This document shows, piece after piece, positions 44,732 through 54,077 of a stretch of DNA of 64,000 bases (the stretch's first letter is position 1; every line of letters starts with the position of its first letter). A program made the position numbers and the translations under genes. The stretch comes from Micromonospora_G sp044458865 (GTDB taxonomy: Bacteria > Actinomycetota > Actinomycetes > Mycobacteriales > Micromonosporaceae): positions 155,036-219,035 of the forward strand of contig NZ_JBITIH010000015.1 of the NCBI RefSeq assembly GCF_044458865.1, given 5' to 3'. The notes beneath the pieces are model-generated. The model made no database searches, was not told where the DNA came from, and was given only the letters and a program-made list of their open reading frames with translations.

Positions 44732-46285
44732 CTACTCGTCTTCGGTCGCGTCGGGCGTGCCCGGGGCGAGTGGCAGTGTGACCCGGAAGGTGGCCCCGCC
44801 GCCGGGTGTCTCAAGCACCTCCACGCTGCCGTGGTGTGCCGCGACCAGGGCGGCGACGATGGCCAACCCGAGACCGGTGCCGGTTGCCCCGTCGGCCCGC
44901 CGGGTACGGGCCGCGTCGGCCCGGTAGAACCGCTCGAAGACCCGTTCTGCCTGCTCGGGGGCGAGTCCGGGCCCGGTGTCGGCAACCTCGACGGTGGCCA
45001 CGTTCCCGGTGTCGGCGCGCAGTCGCAGCGTCACCGAGGCGTCCGGTGGGGTGTGGGTGATGGCGTTGGTCATGAGGTTGCCGAGCACCTGTCGCAGCCG
45101 CGCGTCGTCGGCGAGCACCACCAGGTCCCCGGAGCCCGGCACGACCTCCAGGAAGATCTTCCGGTCGGGTGCGATCGCCTGTGCCGCCTGGACCGCCTCG
45201 GTGGCGAGCACCGGCAACTCGACCGGCCCCAGCACCAGCGGTCGCTCCCGGTCCAACCGGGCGAGCAGCAGCAGATCCTCCACCAGCAGACCCATCCGGG
45301 ACGCCTCGTCCTCGATCCGGCGTACCAGCCGGGCGGTCTCCTCGGGCGAGCCCGCCGCCCCCTGGCGGTAGAGCTCGGCAAAGCCACGGATGGTGGTCAA
45401 CGGCGTACGCAGCTCGTGTGAGGCGTCGGCGACGAACTGTCGCATCCGCTCCTCGGAGCGTCGGGCCCGTGCCTCGGACGCCTGCGCGGCGAACGCCGCG
45501 TCTCGTGCCCCCAACTCGGCGTTGCGGGCTGCGGCCTCGGACGCCGCCCGGGCGGTGAAGGCCGCCTCGATCTGGGTGAGCATCGCGTTCAGAGCCCGGG
45601 AGAGACGACCCAGTTCGGTCTTTGCCTCGGCCGCGCCGGGCTCGGGGTCCGGGACCCGTCGGGTGAGGTCGCCGTCGGCGATCGCCGCCGCGGTCTGCTC
45701 GATCTTGTCGAGCGGCCGGAGGCTGGTTCTGACGATCGCCGCGCCCAGCGACGCGAGCAGGATCAGCACCGTGCCACCGACCACCAGGTCGATCCAGATG
45801 AGCTGCTTCACCGCGAGGTCGACATCGTCGAGGTTCTGCCCCACGCCGATGAACCGGTGGTCGTCCACCTGGACAATTTTCATTCGCCAACGCAGCCGCT
45901 TGTTGTCCCCGTCGGTCGTGAATGCCTTACCGTCGGCGTGCGCCTCGAACCACGAGACACTGTTCAAGGTTCCCGGCAGGTCGACCTTGGTGAGCTGGCG
46001 GTCGTACTGCACCGTGCCTGTTCCGCTGCTCTTGTCCACGGCCACCACCAGGTAGTCGGTGGGCAGGCTGGGGTCGATCGTGGGCACCGACACCGAGCTC
46101 CGCTTCATGAAGGCGGACAGCTCGGAGTCGACCTGGTCGACCAGGTAGTTGCGGAGGAAGAAGGTGGTCATCACGCTGATCACCAGCAGGGCGGCGGCGA
46201 CCAGGGCGAGGACCGCGGTGACCAGCTTGAAGCGCAGCGGCGTGCTCCGCAGCCGGCTCTTCAGCACCGAGGCCGGAGTGGTCAC
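44732..46285 (-). CDS. Sensor histidine kinase, MprB-like
   Basis: 517 residues: membrane segments at about 19-44 and 166-186 flanking a 120-residue extracellular sensor, a HAMP region (187-240), an Ala/Arg-rich coiled coil, HisKA with the phosphorylated H290 in DASHELRTP, and an ATPase domain with LMTNAITHT and DTGPGLA. Its ATG overlaps the stop of the response regulator gene by four bases. It probably senses envelope damage and phosphorylates the partner regulator; the signal is not deducible from sequence. Confidence 0.93.
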   Translation of the reverse strand: MTTPASVLKSRLRSTPLRFKLVTAVLALVAAALLVISVMTTFFLRNYLVDQVDSELSAFMKRSSVSVPTIDPSLPTDYLVVAVDKSSGTGTVQYDRQLTKVDLPGTLNSVSWFEAHADGKAFTTDGDNKRLRWRMKIVQVDDHRFIGVGQNLDDVDLAVKQLIWIDLVVGGTVLILLASLGAAIVRTSLRPLDKIEQTAAAIADGDLTRRVPDPEPGAAEAKTELGRLSRALNAMLTQIEAAFTARAASEAAARNAELGARDAAFAAQASEARARRSEERMRQFVADASHELRTPLTTIRGFAELYRQGAAGSPEETARLVRRIEDEASRMGLLVEDLLLLARLDRERPLVLGPVELPVLATEAVQAAQAIAPDRKIFLEVVPGSGDLVVLADDARLRQVLGNLMTNAITHTPPDASVTLRLRADTGNVATVEVADTGPGLAPEQAERVFERFYRADAARTRRADGATGTGLGLAIVAALVAAHHGSVEVLETPGGGATFRVTLPLAPGTPDATEDE

Positions 46286-46986
46286 GCCGCCGGCTTGCGC
46301 AGCACGTAGCCGACGCCCCGCAGCGTGTGGATCAGGCGGGGCTGGCTGCTGTCGACCTTGCGCCGCAGGTAGGAGATGTACGACTCGACGATGTTGTCGT
46401 CGCCCCGGAAGTCGTAGTTCCAGACGTGGTCGAGGATCTGTGCCTTGGAGAGCACCCGGTTCGCGTTGAGCATCAGGTAGCGGAGCAGCTTGAACTCGGT
46501 CGGGGAGAGCTGCACCCGCTGCCCGGCCCGGTGCACCTCGTGCGTCTCCTCGTCCAGCTCCAGGTCGGCGAAGCTGAGACGGGACGGCGTCTGGTCCCCG
46601 GTCGCGGTCCGGCGCAGCACGGCCCGGATCCGGGCGGTCAACTCCTCCAGACTGAACGGCTTGGTGACGTAGTCGTCACCACCGAGGGTCAGTCCCCGGA
46701 TCTTGTCATCGGTCGCGTCACGGGCGGTCAGGAACACCACCGGGGTACGCGTACCGCTCTCCCGCATCAGCCGGATGACCTCGAAGCCGTCCAGATCGGG
46801 CAGCATGACGTCGAGCACCACCAGGTCGGGGCGACGCTCCTTGGCCGCCGTCACGGCGGCACTGCCGCTCGTGGCGGTGGCCACGTCGAATCCCGCGAAA
46901 CGCAGGCTGGCGGAGAGCAACTCCAGGATGTTGGGGTCGTCTTCCACGACGAGTAGTCGTGCCTCGGTTTGCGCTGCCATGACCAC
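46282..46986 (-). CDS. OmpR-family response regulator, MprA-like
   Basis: 234 residues; the third codon (MAAQTEAR) may be the real start. The receiver domain has the acidic pocket VVEDD, phospho-acceptor D59 in VVLDVMLPDLDG and the Lys in DDYVTKPF. The C-terminal winged helix ends with SYISYLRRKVD and LIHTLRGVGYVLR. It is translationally coupled to the sensor kinase and lies upstream of the HtrA-type protease, the arrangement of mprA-mprB-pepD. Direct repeats expected for its binding sites were not identified. Confidence 0.93.
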   Translation of the reverse strand: MVMAAQTEARLLVVEDDPNILELLSASLRFAGFDVATATSGSAAVTAAKERRPDLVVLDVMLPDLDGFEVIRLMRESGTRTPVVFLTARDATDDKIRGLTLGGDDYVTKPFSLEELTARIRAVLRRTATGDQTPSRLSFADLELDEETHEVHRAGQRVQLSPTEFKLLRYLMLNANRVLSKAQILDHVWNYDFRGDDNIVESYISYLRRKVDSSQPRLIHTLRGVGYVLRKPAA

Positions 46987-47087
46987 ATCATCCGCCGCTC
47001 CCCTTCGGGCGGGCTGGAGGTCCCCTGAAAACTACCTGGGAACCCACCCAGCTCCGCCGGGGAAGGGTCGGGCGGCGCGCGGACGGG

Positions 47088-47693
47088 TCAGCGGAGCAGG
47101 CGGCGCAACCCGTCGAGGGCGCCGTCGAGGGTACGGAGCAGGGTTCGCATCTGACCGTCGGTGAGTTGCCGGCCGTGCACCAGTGCGCGTACCTCGGCGG
47201 TGAAGTCGGTGAGCCGGCGGTCGAACTCCGCACCGAGGTCGACACCGGGCGGCGGGGGCTTGCGGGGGGCGCCGCCGGGGTTGGCCCAGCCACTGAACCG
47301 GGTCTGGCGGGCGGCGGCGCGGAGTTCGCGTTTGAGGTCTCGGACCGAGCCGCGTACCTCCGTCGGGATCTCTCCGGCCAGGCTGGCGAGATCCTCCACC
47401 GAGGCCCGGATGTCCGATTCGAGGTCGGCCACCTCACCACTGCGCTGAGTCAGCTCGGCCCGACCGGCGTCGGTGATCTCGTAGACCTTGCGTCCACCGG
47501 CGGCGGTGTGGGTGACCAATCCCTCGACCTCCAGCCGCTGGAGCCGGGGGTAGATGGTGCCGGCACTCGGCGCGTAGAGGCCGAGGAACCGCTGCTCCAG
47601 CAGCCGGATCAACTCGTAGCCGTGCCTGGGTCCGTCGTCGAGCAGTTTGAGCAGATAGAGCCGGAGCCGCCCGTGGCTGAAGACGGCCGTCAC
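47088..47693 (-). CDS. PadR-family transcriptional regulator
   Basis: About 201 residues from GTG at 47693 (reading VTAVFSHGRLRLYLL), preceded by GGGGGG. A longer frame starts at 47735. The PadR winged helix is seen in RLYLLKLLDDGPRHGYELIR and GTIYPRLQRLEVEGLVTH. A long helical C-terminus (about 95-200) gives the PadR-s2-like dimer arm. PadR proteins repress stress or transporter genes, but no obvious target lies beside it. It is divergent from nothing and stands about 100 bases upstream of the response regulator on the same strand. Confidence 0.88.
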   Translation of the reverse strand: MTAVFSHGRLRLYLLKLLDDGPRHGYELIRLLEQRFLGLYAPSAGTIYPRLQRLEVEGLVTHTAAGGRKVYEITDAGRAELTQRSGEVADLESDIRASVEDLASLAGEIPTEVRGSVRDLKRELRAAARQTRFSGWANPGGAPRKPPPPGVDLGAEFDRRLTDFTAEVRALVHGRQLTDGQMRTLLRTLDGALDGLRRLLR

Positions 47694-47877
47694 GCCGCCC
47701 CCCGATCCTCGTTGCCAGCCCTGGTCCCGGTCCACTGGCCGCTTCCCGTCACACCCGGCCCCACACCCGTCCCGTCGCCTCCGGCCGTGGTGGGTGGCCG
47801 GACGTCGTCAGCGCACTGTCGCGTCTCCCCATGCTAACGCGATACATCGCGACATGACGAGTAGGTGCGGGTCGGGC

Positions 47878-48855
47878 TCAGGCGGCCAGGTCGAGTCCAG
47901 GCGGCGGGGCCCCCACCGACGTCGAGACGGGGAGCGCCGGGACGGAAGCCGCGTTCGACGGAACGACCAGGGTGACCGGGACGGGCAGCGGGAGCACGGG
48001 CTCGACCCGGGTGGCGGGGCGGTGCGCCAGGGGGCCGGCGAGGCGGACCGCCGACTCCGCAGCCTGGGCCAGCCGTCGCCGGGAGGCCGACTCCTCCGGG
48101 TGCAGCGCCGGTGCGGCGGTCACCGTGATGGAGAGCCCTCGCACGGCGATCACCCGTTGCAGCGACACCCAGAGGCTGTCGTCACCGAGGAAGGCGGCGG
48201 CGGTCGTACCGTCGCGCCCCGGACCGGTGCGGTAGCTGATCGTCAGCGGCACCACCGGCGCCCCGGCGTCGATCGCCGCCTGGAACATCGCCGGCCGGAA
48301 CCGGCCCCCGGCCGGACAGTCGCTCGCCTCGCGGGGCTTGCCACACCAGGTCGTACCCTCCGGAAAGACCGCCACCACCCGGTCGGCCCGCAGCGCCTCC
48401 GCCACCAGGGCGACCGTTCGGGGCAGCGCCCTCGGCCTGCCCCGGTTGACGAAGATCGTGCCGCCGGCCGAAGCCAGCGGTCCGATCAACGGCCACTGCC
48501 GGACCTCCTGCTTGGCCAGCATCCGGGCCGGTGCGACCGCCAACGTGGCCATGATGTCGAGCCACGAGATGTGGTTGGCGGCCAGCAGCGCCCGGCGCCG
48601 GGGCAGCCGGCCCCGTACCCGCAGGGTGATGCCGAGGGAACCGAGGACCAACCGGGCCCACCAGCGCCCGCCGGCCTGGCGTCCGGCCGGGGGCAACACC
48701 GGAAGTACGGGGAGCAGCAACGCCCCGAAGAGCAACGCACCGAACAGGGCGGTCAGCCGGCCGGCCCGACGCAGCCGCGAGACCTCCGGGGTCTCCCCCG
48801 CGCCGGGAAGGCAGTCCGGCCCGCAGGCCGAGCGCGGTTGCCAGAGGGTGTTCAT
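47878..48855 (-). CDS. PlsC-family acyltransferase, OlsA-like
   Basis: 325 residues starting MNTLWQPRSACG; the ATG overlaps the stop of the acyltransferase gene before it by four bases. A membrane segment (LTALFGALLFGALLLPVLPV), the active site NHISWLD, FVNRGRP and FPEGTTW are typical of 1-acylglycerol-3-phosphate acyltransferases. Being coupled to an OlsB-like gene, it is best read as OlsA, which adds the second acyl chain to lyso-ornithine lipid. A general PlsC role cannot be excluded. The C-terminus carries a Pro/Val-rich tail of about 50 residues without known function. Confidence 0.85.
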   Translation of the reverse strand: MNTLWQPRSACGPDCLPGAGETPEVSRLRRAGRLTALFGALLFGALLLPVLPVLPPAGRQAGGRWWARLVLGSLGITLRVRGRLPRRRALLAANHISWLDIMATLAVAPARMLAKQEVRQWPLIGPLASAGGTIFVNRGRPRALPRTVALVAEALRADRVVAVFPEGTTWCGKPREASDCPAGGRFRPAMFQAAIDAGAPVVPLTISYRTGPGRDGTTAAAFLGDDSLWVSLQRVIAVRGLSITVTAAPALHPEESASRRRLAQAAESAVRLAGPLAHRPATRVEPVLPLPVPVTLVVPSNAASVPALPVSTSVGAPPPGLDLAA

Positions 48856-49649
48856 CCTTCTTCTCCGAGTCCGAGGAAGTGACGGCGGTAGCGGGGGTGC
48901 ATCCGGTCCATCGAGAGCAGGACGTACAGGTCGGCGACGTCGAAGTCGGGGTCGTACGCCGGCTCGCCGCAGACCCAGGCGCCGAGCCGCAGGTAGCCGC
49001 GGAGCAGGGCGGGTACGACGGCCGGCGGTGCTCCGGGCGTACCGGCACCGGCGGCGACCGCCGACACCCCGGAGGGCTCGGCCAGCCAGGGCCGGTGCGG
49101 GCGTACCCGCAGCGGCGGCGGCGCCATGTTCCGGGCGGAGACCTGTGCCCAGACCGCGGCGGCGTTCGCGCCACCGTCTTCCAACCCGACCGAGGCGCAG
49201 CCGCCCAGCCAACGCAACCCGCGCAGGTGTAGGTAGCGGGCGATACCGGCCCACATCAGATTGATCACGGCGCCGGTGCGGTGGTCGGGGTGCACGCACG
49301 ACCGCCCGATCTCCACCAGCTCGTCGCGGAGCGGCGCGAACGCGGAGAGATCGAACTCGCTCTCGGCGTACCGCCGGCCGGCACGCGCGGCGCGGTCCGG
49401 CGGCAGCATCCGGTACGTCCCGACCACGGCCCCGGTGCTGTCGTCCCGAACCAGCAGGTGGTCGCAGTGCGCGTCGAACTCGTCGGTGTCGAGTCCATTG
49501 ACGTCGGAGTGCAGGGTGGCGCCGAGTTCTTCGGCGAAGACGTCATGGCGCAGCCGTTGCGCGGCGGCGACCTGAGCCGCGCTGTCGGCGATCAGCAGGG
49601 TGTAACCGCTGGTCCCGGTGGGTGCGGGAGCGGTAAGCAGAACAGCCAT
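48852..49649 (-). CDS. Ornithine N-acyltransferase, OlsB-like (GNAT-type)
   Basis: 265 residues of the OlsB/hemolysin-like acyltransferase family: LRHDVFAEELGATLHSDVNG, DAHCDHLLVRD, EIGRSCVHPDHRTGAVINLM, then CASVGLEDG, and a C-terminal PALLRGYLRLGAWVCGEPAY followed by FDVADLYVLL, all typical. It would transfer a 3-hydroxyacyl chain from acyl carrier protein to the alpha-amino group of ornithine. Together with the overlapping OlsA-like gene it would make ornithine lipids, phosphorus-free membrane lipids often used under phosphate stress. Confidence 0.85.
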   Translation of the reverse strand: MAVLLTAPAPTGTSGYTLLIADSAAQVAAAQRLRHDVFAEELGATLHSDVNGLDTDEFDAHCDHLLVRDDSTGAVVGTYRMLPPDRAARAGRRYAESEFDLSAFAPLRDELVEIGRSCVHPDHRTGAVINLMWAGIARYLHLRGLRWLGGCASVGLEDGGANAAAVWAQVSARNMAPPPLRVRPHRPWLAEPSGVSAVAAGAGTPGAPPAVVPALLRGYLRLGAWVCGEPAYDPDFDVADLYVLLSMDRMHPRYRRHFLGLGEEG

Positions 49650-49935
49650 GCGCTATGTGTAAGGTCGCCGCCTACCGTTGGCGTGTCGCGCACCAGGTAA
49701 ACGGGTGTCGATCGGGTGAACGGCCCTGGACGCGGCGCGCGGCCGGTCCGACCTGCCACCCGATGGCGTACGGCAGCGGTCCCGACTCCGCCGACCAGGC
49801 GACGACCGCGACTTGAATGCCAGGTGAACAAGACTTTCATGCTGTGAATCGCAACACGGGCCCGATGCGGCAATGCCCCTCGATAGCGTACGGCGTAGCC
49901 TGGGCGGTGACTTCTGACTCCAGCTTCAGGCGGCG

Positions 49936-49969
49936 GCAGAACCCGCGTGAACCGCAGAACCCGCGTGAA
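49936..49969 (+). repeat. 16-bp direct repeat before kgd
   Basis: GCAGAACCCGCGTGAA occurs at 49936-49951 and again at 49954-49969, immediately before the GAAAGAGG ribosome site of kgd. The 18-bp period puts both copies on nearly the same face of the helix. They may form a regulator site or a leader element; the surrounding 330 bases between the divergent OlsB and kgd genes hold no gene. Confidence 0.7.
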
Positions 49970-49986
49970 AGAGGCGATCACTGGCC

Positions 49987-52900
49987 GTGTCGACCCAGCA
50001 GACTTCGCAGGACAACCCACTGGCGGGTTTCGGCCCGAACGAGTGGGTCGTCGAGGAGATGTACCAGCGTTACCTCGCCGACCCCACCAGCGTCGATTCA
50101 GCCTGGCACGACTTCTTTGCCGACTACCGACCGGCGACCGATACGACCCCGGCCGGCGCTGACGGCAACGGGTCGGGTCCCAAAACAGTAGCAGCGGCCA
50201 AGCCGGCGCCGGAGGTGAAGAACGTACCGGCCGCCGCCCCGCCGGCCGCGAAGCCCCAGCCGGCGAGCGAGTCCACCGCGGCACCGGTCGCCACCAAGCC
50301 GGCCGAGGCGAAGTCGACCCAGGTCGCCGCGAAGGCCGAGGCGGCACCGGCCGCCGCCCCGAAGCCGAAGAGCACACCGGCCCAGCCGGCCGGCGGCAGC
50401 TCCACCACCGCGTTGCGCGGGGTCGCGGCCAAGATCGTGCAGAACATGGACGCGTCGCTGTCGGTCCCGACCGCGACCAGCGTGCGCGCGGTTCCGGCGA
50501 AACTGGTCGTGGACAACCGCATCGTGATCAACAACCACCTGGCCCGTGGCCGAGGCGGCAAAGTCAGCTTCACCCACCTGATCGGGTGGGCCATGGTCCG
50601 GGCGCTGGCCGAGCACCCGGAGATGAACAACTCGTACGCCGAGGTGGACGGCAAGCCGGTGATGGTCCGGCCGGAGCACGTCAACCTGGGCATCGCGATC
50701 GACCTGGTCAAGCCGGACGGTTCGCGCAACCTGGTGGTGCCGTCGATCAAGGCGTGCGAGCAGATGGACTTCCGCCAGTTCTGGCAGGCCTACGAGGACG
50801 TGGTCCGGCGGGCCCGCCGCAACGAACTGACCATGGAGGACTACGGCGGCACGACGGTCTCGCTGACCAACCCCGGCGGAATCGGCACCGTGCACTCCCA
50901 GCCCCGCCTGATGGTCGGGCAGGGCACGATCATCGGTGTCGGTGCGATGGAGTACCCGGCGCCGTACCAGGGCATGTCCGAGGAGACCCTGGCCGAACTC
51001 GCAGTCAGCAAGATCATCACGCTGACCAGCACGTACGACCACCGGATCATCCAGGGCGCGCAGTCCGGCGAGTTCCTGAAGGTCATGCACGAGCTGATCC
51101 TCGGCGAGCGCGGCTTCTACGACGCGATCTTCACCTCGCTGCGGATTCCGTACGAGCCGGTCCGCTGGATGCGGGACGTGGCGGTGACCTCCGAGGGCCA
51201 GATCGACAAGACCGCCCGGGTCATCGAGATCATCCACGCGTACCGGGTCCGTGGTCACCTGATGGCCGACACCGATCCGCTCGAGTTCAAGATCCGCAAG
51301 CACCCGGACCTGGACGTGCTCCAGCACGGCCTGACCCTCTGGGACCTGGACCGCTACTTCCCCGTCGGCGGCTTCAACAGCAAGCAGAAGATGAAGCTCC
51401 GCGAGGTTCTCGGGGTGCTGCGTGACTCCTACTGCCGCCGAGTCGGCGTGGAGTACATGCACATCCAGGACCCGGAGGAGCGGCGCTGGATCCAGGACCG
51501 GATCGAGCGCAAGTACGAGAAGCCGGCGCCGGACGAGCAGAAGCACGTACTCAACCGGCTCAACGCGGCCGAGGCGTTCGAGACCTTCCTCCAGACCAAG
51601 TACGTCGGCCAGAAGCGCTTCTCCCTGGAGGGCGGCGAATCGCTGATCCCGCTCCTCGGTGAGGTGCTGGAGGCGGCGGCCGAGGGCGGGCTGGACGAGG
51701 TCGTCATCGGCATGGCCCACCGGGGCCGGCTGAACGTACTCGCCAACATCGTCGGCAAGCCGTACGAGAAGATCTTCTCCGAGTTCGAGGGGCACCTCGA
51801 CCCCCGGTCGACCCAGGGCTCCGGGGACGTCAAGTACCACCTCGGCCAGGCCGGCAAGTTCAGCACCCCGGACGGCGAGCACGCGATCAAGGTGTCCGTC
51901 ACCGCGAACCCCTCGCACCTGGAGGCGGTCGACCCGGTGCTGGAGGGCATCGTCCGGGCCAAGCAGGACCGGATCGACCTGCGGCTTGAGGGCTACACCG
52001 TGCTGCCCGTGGCGGTGCACGGCGACGCCGCGTTCGCCGGGCAGGGTGTGGTGGCCGAGACGCTCAACCTGTCACAACTGCGCGGTTACCGCACCGGTGG
52101 CACCGTCCACGTCGTGGTCAACAACCAGGTCGGCTTCACCACCGCCCCGGAGTACTCGCGCTCCAGCCTCTACAGCACCGACGTCGCCCGGATGATCCAG
52201 GCGCCGATCTTCCACGTCAACGGGGACGACCCCGAGGCCGTGGTCCGGGTCGGTCGGCTGGCCTTCGAATACCGCCAGGCGTTCAACAAGGACGTCGTGA
52301 TCGACCTTGTCTGCTACCGGCGGCGCGGCCACAACGAGGGCGACGACCCCTCGATGTCCAACCCGCAGATGTACCAGATCATCGATTCGAAGCGGTCGGT
52401 CCGCAAGCTCTACACCGAGGAGCTGATCGGGCGCGGGGACATCACCGTCGAGGACGCCGAGGAGTTGCTGCGCGACTTCCAGGCCCAGCTCGAACGGGTC
52501 TTCAAGGCCACCCGCGACGCCGCGACGGCGGGGCGGCAGTCCACCCGCCCGCGCCGCCAGCCCGAACCGGAGCCGCAGGTCGAGACGGCGGTGAGCGCCG
52601 ACGTGGTCCGCTCGATCGGCGTCGCGCACACCACGCTGCCGGAGGGCTTCACCCCGCACAAGCGGATCCAGCAGTTGCTTGAGCGTCGGGCCAAGATGGC
52701 CGTCGAGGGCAACATCGACTGGGGCTTCGGCGAGATCATCGCCTTCGGTTCGCTGCTGCACGACGGGGTGACCGTCCGGCTCGCCGGACAGGACTCCCGC
52801 CGGGGCACCTTCGTCCAGCGGCACGCGGTGATCGTGGACTCGAAGACCGGCAAGGAACACCTGCCGCTCTCCGCGCTCACCGGCGACCAGGCCCGGTTCT

Positions 52901-53742
52901 TCGTGCACGACTCGCTGCTCAGCGAGTACGCCGCGATGGGCTTCGAGTACGGCTACTCGGTGGAGAACACCGAGGCGCTGGTGCTCTGGGAGGCGCAGTT
53001 CGGTGACTTCGCCAACGGCGCCCAGTCGGTGGTGGACGAGTTCATCTCGTCGAGTGAGGTGAAGTGGGGACAGCAGTCCGCGGTGACGCTGCTGCTGCCG
53101 CACGGGCACGAGGGTCAGGGACCGGACCACACCTCCGGCCGCCCGGAGCGGTTCCTCCAGATGTGCGCGGAGGACAACATGCGGGTGGCCATTCCGACCA
53201 CCCCGGCCAACCACTTCCACCTGCTCCGGCGGCAGGCGCTGTCGGAGAAGCGCAAGCCGCTGGTCGTCTTCACCCCGAAGTCGCTGTTGCGGCACAAGCT
53301 CTGCGTCTCCAGCGTGGAGGACTTCACCAACGGCTCGTTCCAGCCGGTGCTGGGTGACCGGACCATCGCCAAGCCCGAGGCGGTCAAGCGGGTGCTGCTC
53401 TGCACCGGCAAGATCTACTACGACCTGCTCCAGGCCCGTGACGAACGCAAGATCACCGACACCGCGATCGTCCGGATGGAGCAGCTCTACCCGCTGCCGG
53501 TCGAGGAGATCCGGGCCGCCCTGGCCGAATACCCGAACGCCGAGGACTTCGCCTGGGTCCAGGAGGAGCCGGCGAACCAGGGCGCCTGGTCGTTCGTGGC
53601 GCTCAACCTGCTGGAGCACCTCGAAGGCGTACGGCTGCGGCGGATCTCCCGCCCGGCGGCTGCCGCCCCCGCGGTGGGCTCGGCGAAGATGCACGAGGTC
53701 GAGCAGACCGCGTTGATCGAGGCGGCTCTCCCCCGCCCCTGA
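49987..53742 (+). CDS. kgd: Multifunctional 2-oxoglutarate dehydrogenase/decarboxylase (Kgd, E1-E2 fusion)
   Basis: 1251 residues, GTG start with GAAAGAGG upstream. The actinobacterial architecture is clear: a short E1 N-terminal segment (NPLAGFGPNEWVVEEMYQRY), an Ala/Pro/Lys-rich linker (about 55-135), a lipoyl-less E2 catalytic domain (about 150-370) with TYDHRIIQGAQSGEFL supplying the active-site His near residue 350, then the TPP-binding E1 domain with MAHRGRLNVLANIVGKPYEK and a transketolase C-terminal part. It oxidatively decarboxylates 2-oxoglutarate in the TCA cycle with separate lipoylated partners. In mycobacteria it is controlled by the FHA protein GarA, which is not encoded here. 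Confidence 0.96.
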   Translation: MSTQQTSQDNPLAGFGPNEWVVEEMYQRYLADPTSVDSAWHDFFADYRPATDTTPAGADGNGSGPKTVAAAKPAPEVKNVPAAAPPAAKPQPASESTAAPVATKPAEAKSTQVAAKAEAAPAAAPKPKSTPAQPAGGSSTTALRGVAAKIVQNMDASLSVPTATSVRAVPAKLVVDNRIVINNHLARGRGGKVSFTHLIGWAMVRALAEHPEMNNSYAEVDGKPVMVRPEHVNLGIAIDLVKPDGSRNLVVPSIKACEQMDFRQFWQAYEDVVRRARRNELTMEDYGGTTVSLTNPGGIGTVHSQPRLMVGQGTIIGVGAMEYPAPYQGMSEETLAELAVSKIITLTSTYDHRIIQGAQSGEFLKVMHELILGERGFYDAIFTSLRIPYEPVRWMRDVAVTSEGQIDKTARVIEIIHAYRVRGHLMADTDPLEFKIRKHPDLDVLQHGLTLWDLDRYFPVGGFNSKQKMKLREVLGVLRDSYCRRVGVEYMHIQDPEERRWIQDRIERKYEKPAPDEQKHVLNRLNAAEAFETFLQTKYVGQKRFSLEGGESLIPLLGEVLEAAAEGGLDEVVIGMAHRGRLNVLANIVGKPYEKIFSEFEGHLDPRSTQGSGDVKYHLGQAGKFSTPDGEHAIKVSVTANPSHLEAVDPVLEGIVRAKQDRIDLRLEGYTVLPVAVHGDAAFAGQGVVAETLNLSQLRGYRTGGTVHVVVNNQVGFTTAPEYSRSSLYSTDVARMIQAPIFHVNGDDPEAVVRVGRLAFEYRQAFNKDVVIDLVCYRRRGHNEGDDPSMSNPQMYQIIDSKRSVRKLYTEELIGRGDITVEDAEELLRDFQAQLERVFKATRDAATAGRQSTRPRRQPEPEPQVETAVSADVVRSIGVAHTTLPEGFTPHKRIQQLLERRAKMAVEGNIDWGFGEIIAFGSLLHDGVTVRLAGQDSRRGTFVQRHAVIVDSKTGKEHLPLSALTGDQARFFVHDSLLSEYAAMGFEYGYSVENTEALVLWEAQFGDFANGAQSVVDEFISSSEVKWGQQSAVTLLLPHGHEGQGPDHTSGRPERFLQMCAEDNMRVAIPTTPANHFHLLRRQALSEKRKPLVVFTPKSLLRHKLCVSSVEDFTNGSFQPVLGDRTIAKPEAVKRVLLCTGKIYYDLLQARDERKITDTAIVRMEQLYPLPVEEIRAALAEYPNAEDFAWVQEEPANQGAWSFVALNLLEHLEGVRLRRISRPAAAAPAVGSAKMHEVEQTALIEAALPRP

Positions 53743-53766
53743 CCGTCGCACCGCGTTGAGTTGAGA

Positions 53767-53804
53767 CCGGGGCGGATCGAGGTTCCCACCTCGATCCGCC
53801 CCGG
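53767..53804 (+). terminator. Perfect 16-bp hairpin between kgd and the 59-residue gene
   Basis: CCGGGGCGGATCGAGG (53767-53782) pairs with 53789-53804 around a six-base loop. It lies 24 bases after the kgd stop and only 17 bases before the next start codon, so it can either end kgd or act as a leader hairpin for the small gene. Confidence 0.75.
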
Positions 53805-53821
53805 CGTCTGAAAGGACCACG

Positions 53822-54001
53822 ATGTACTTCACCGACCGGGGTATCGAGGAACTGGTCGAACGCCGGGGGGACGAGAGCGTCACCCTGGAGTGGCTCGGCG
53901 AGCGACTGCGCGACTTCGTCGACCTCAATCCCGAGTTCGAGACGCCGATCGAGCGGTTCGCCACCTATCTGGCCCGGCTCGACGACGAGGACGACGAGTA
54001 G
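53822..54001 (+). CDS. Small acidic protein conserved behind kgd (DUF6104-like)
   Basis: 59 residues, MYFTDRGIEELVERRGDESV then TLEWLGERLRDFVDLN and an acidic tail ending RLDDEDDE. GAAAGGA stands 6 bases before the ATG. Small acidic proteins of this kind occur directly downstream of kgd in other actinobacteria and are annotated DUF6104, from memory. No catalytic motif; the helical, acidic character suggests a protein-binding factor. A hairpin separates it from kgd, so it may be read through or have its own promoter. Confidence 0.8.
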   Translation: MYFTDRGIEELVERRGDESVTLEWLGERLRDFVDLNPEFETPIERFATYLARLDDEDDE

Positions 54002-54077
54002 ACGACACCGCCCGGTGTGTCCCGGTAGACCTCGGCCGACCCGGCCGCTAGGGCGCCCGATCTTGTAGGTTGGGCAG

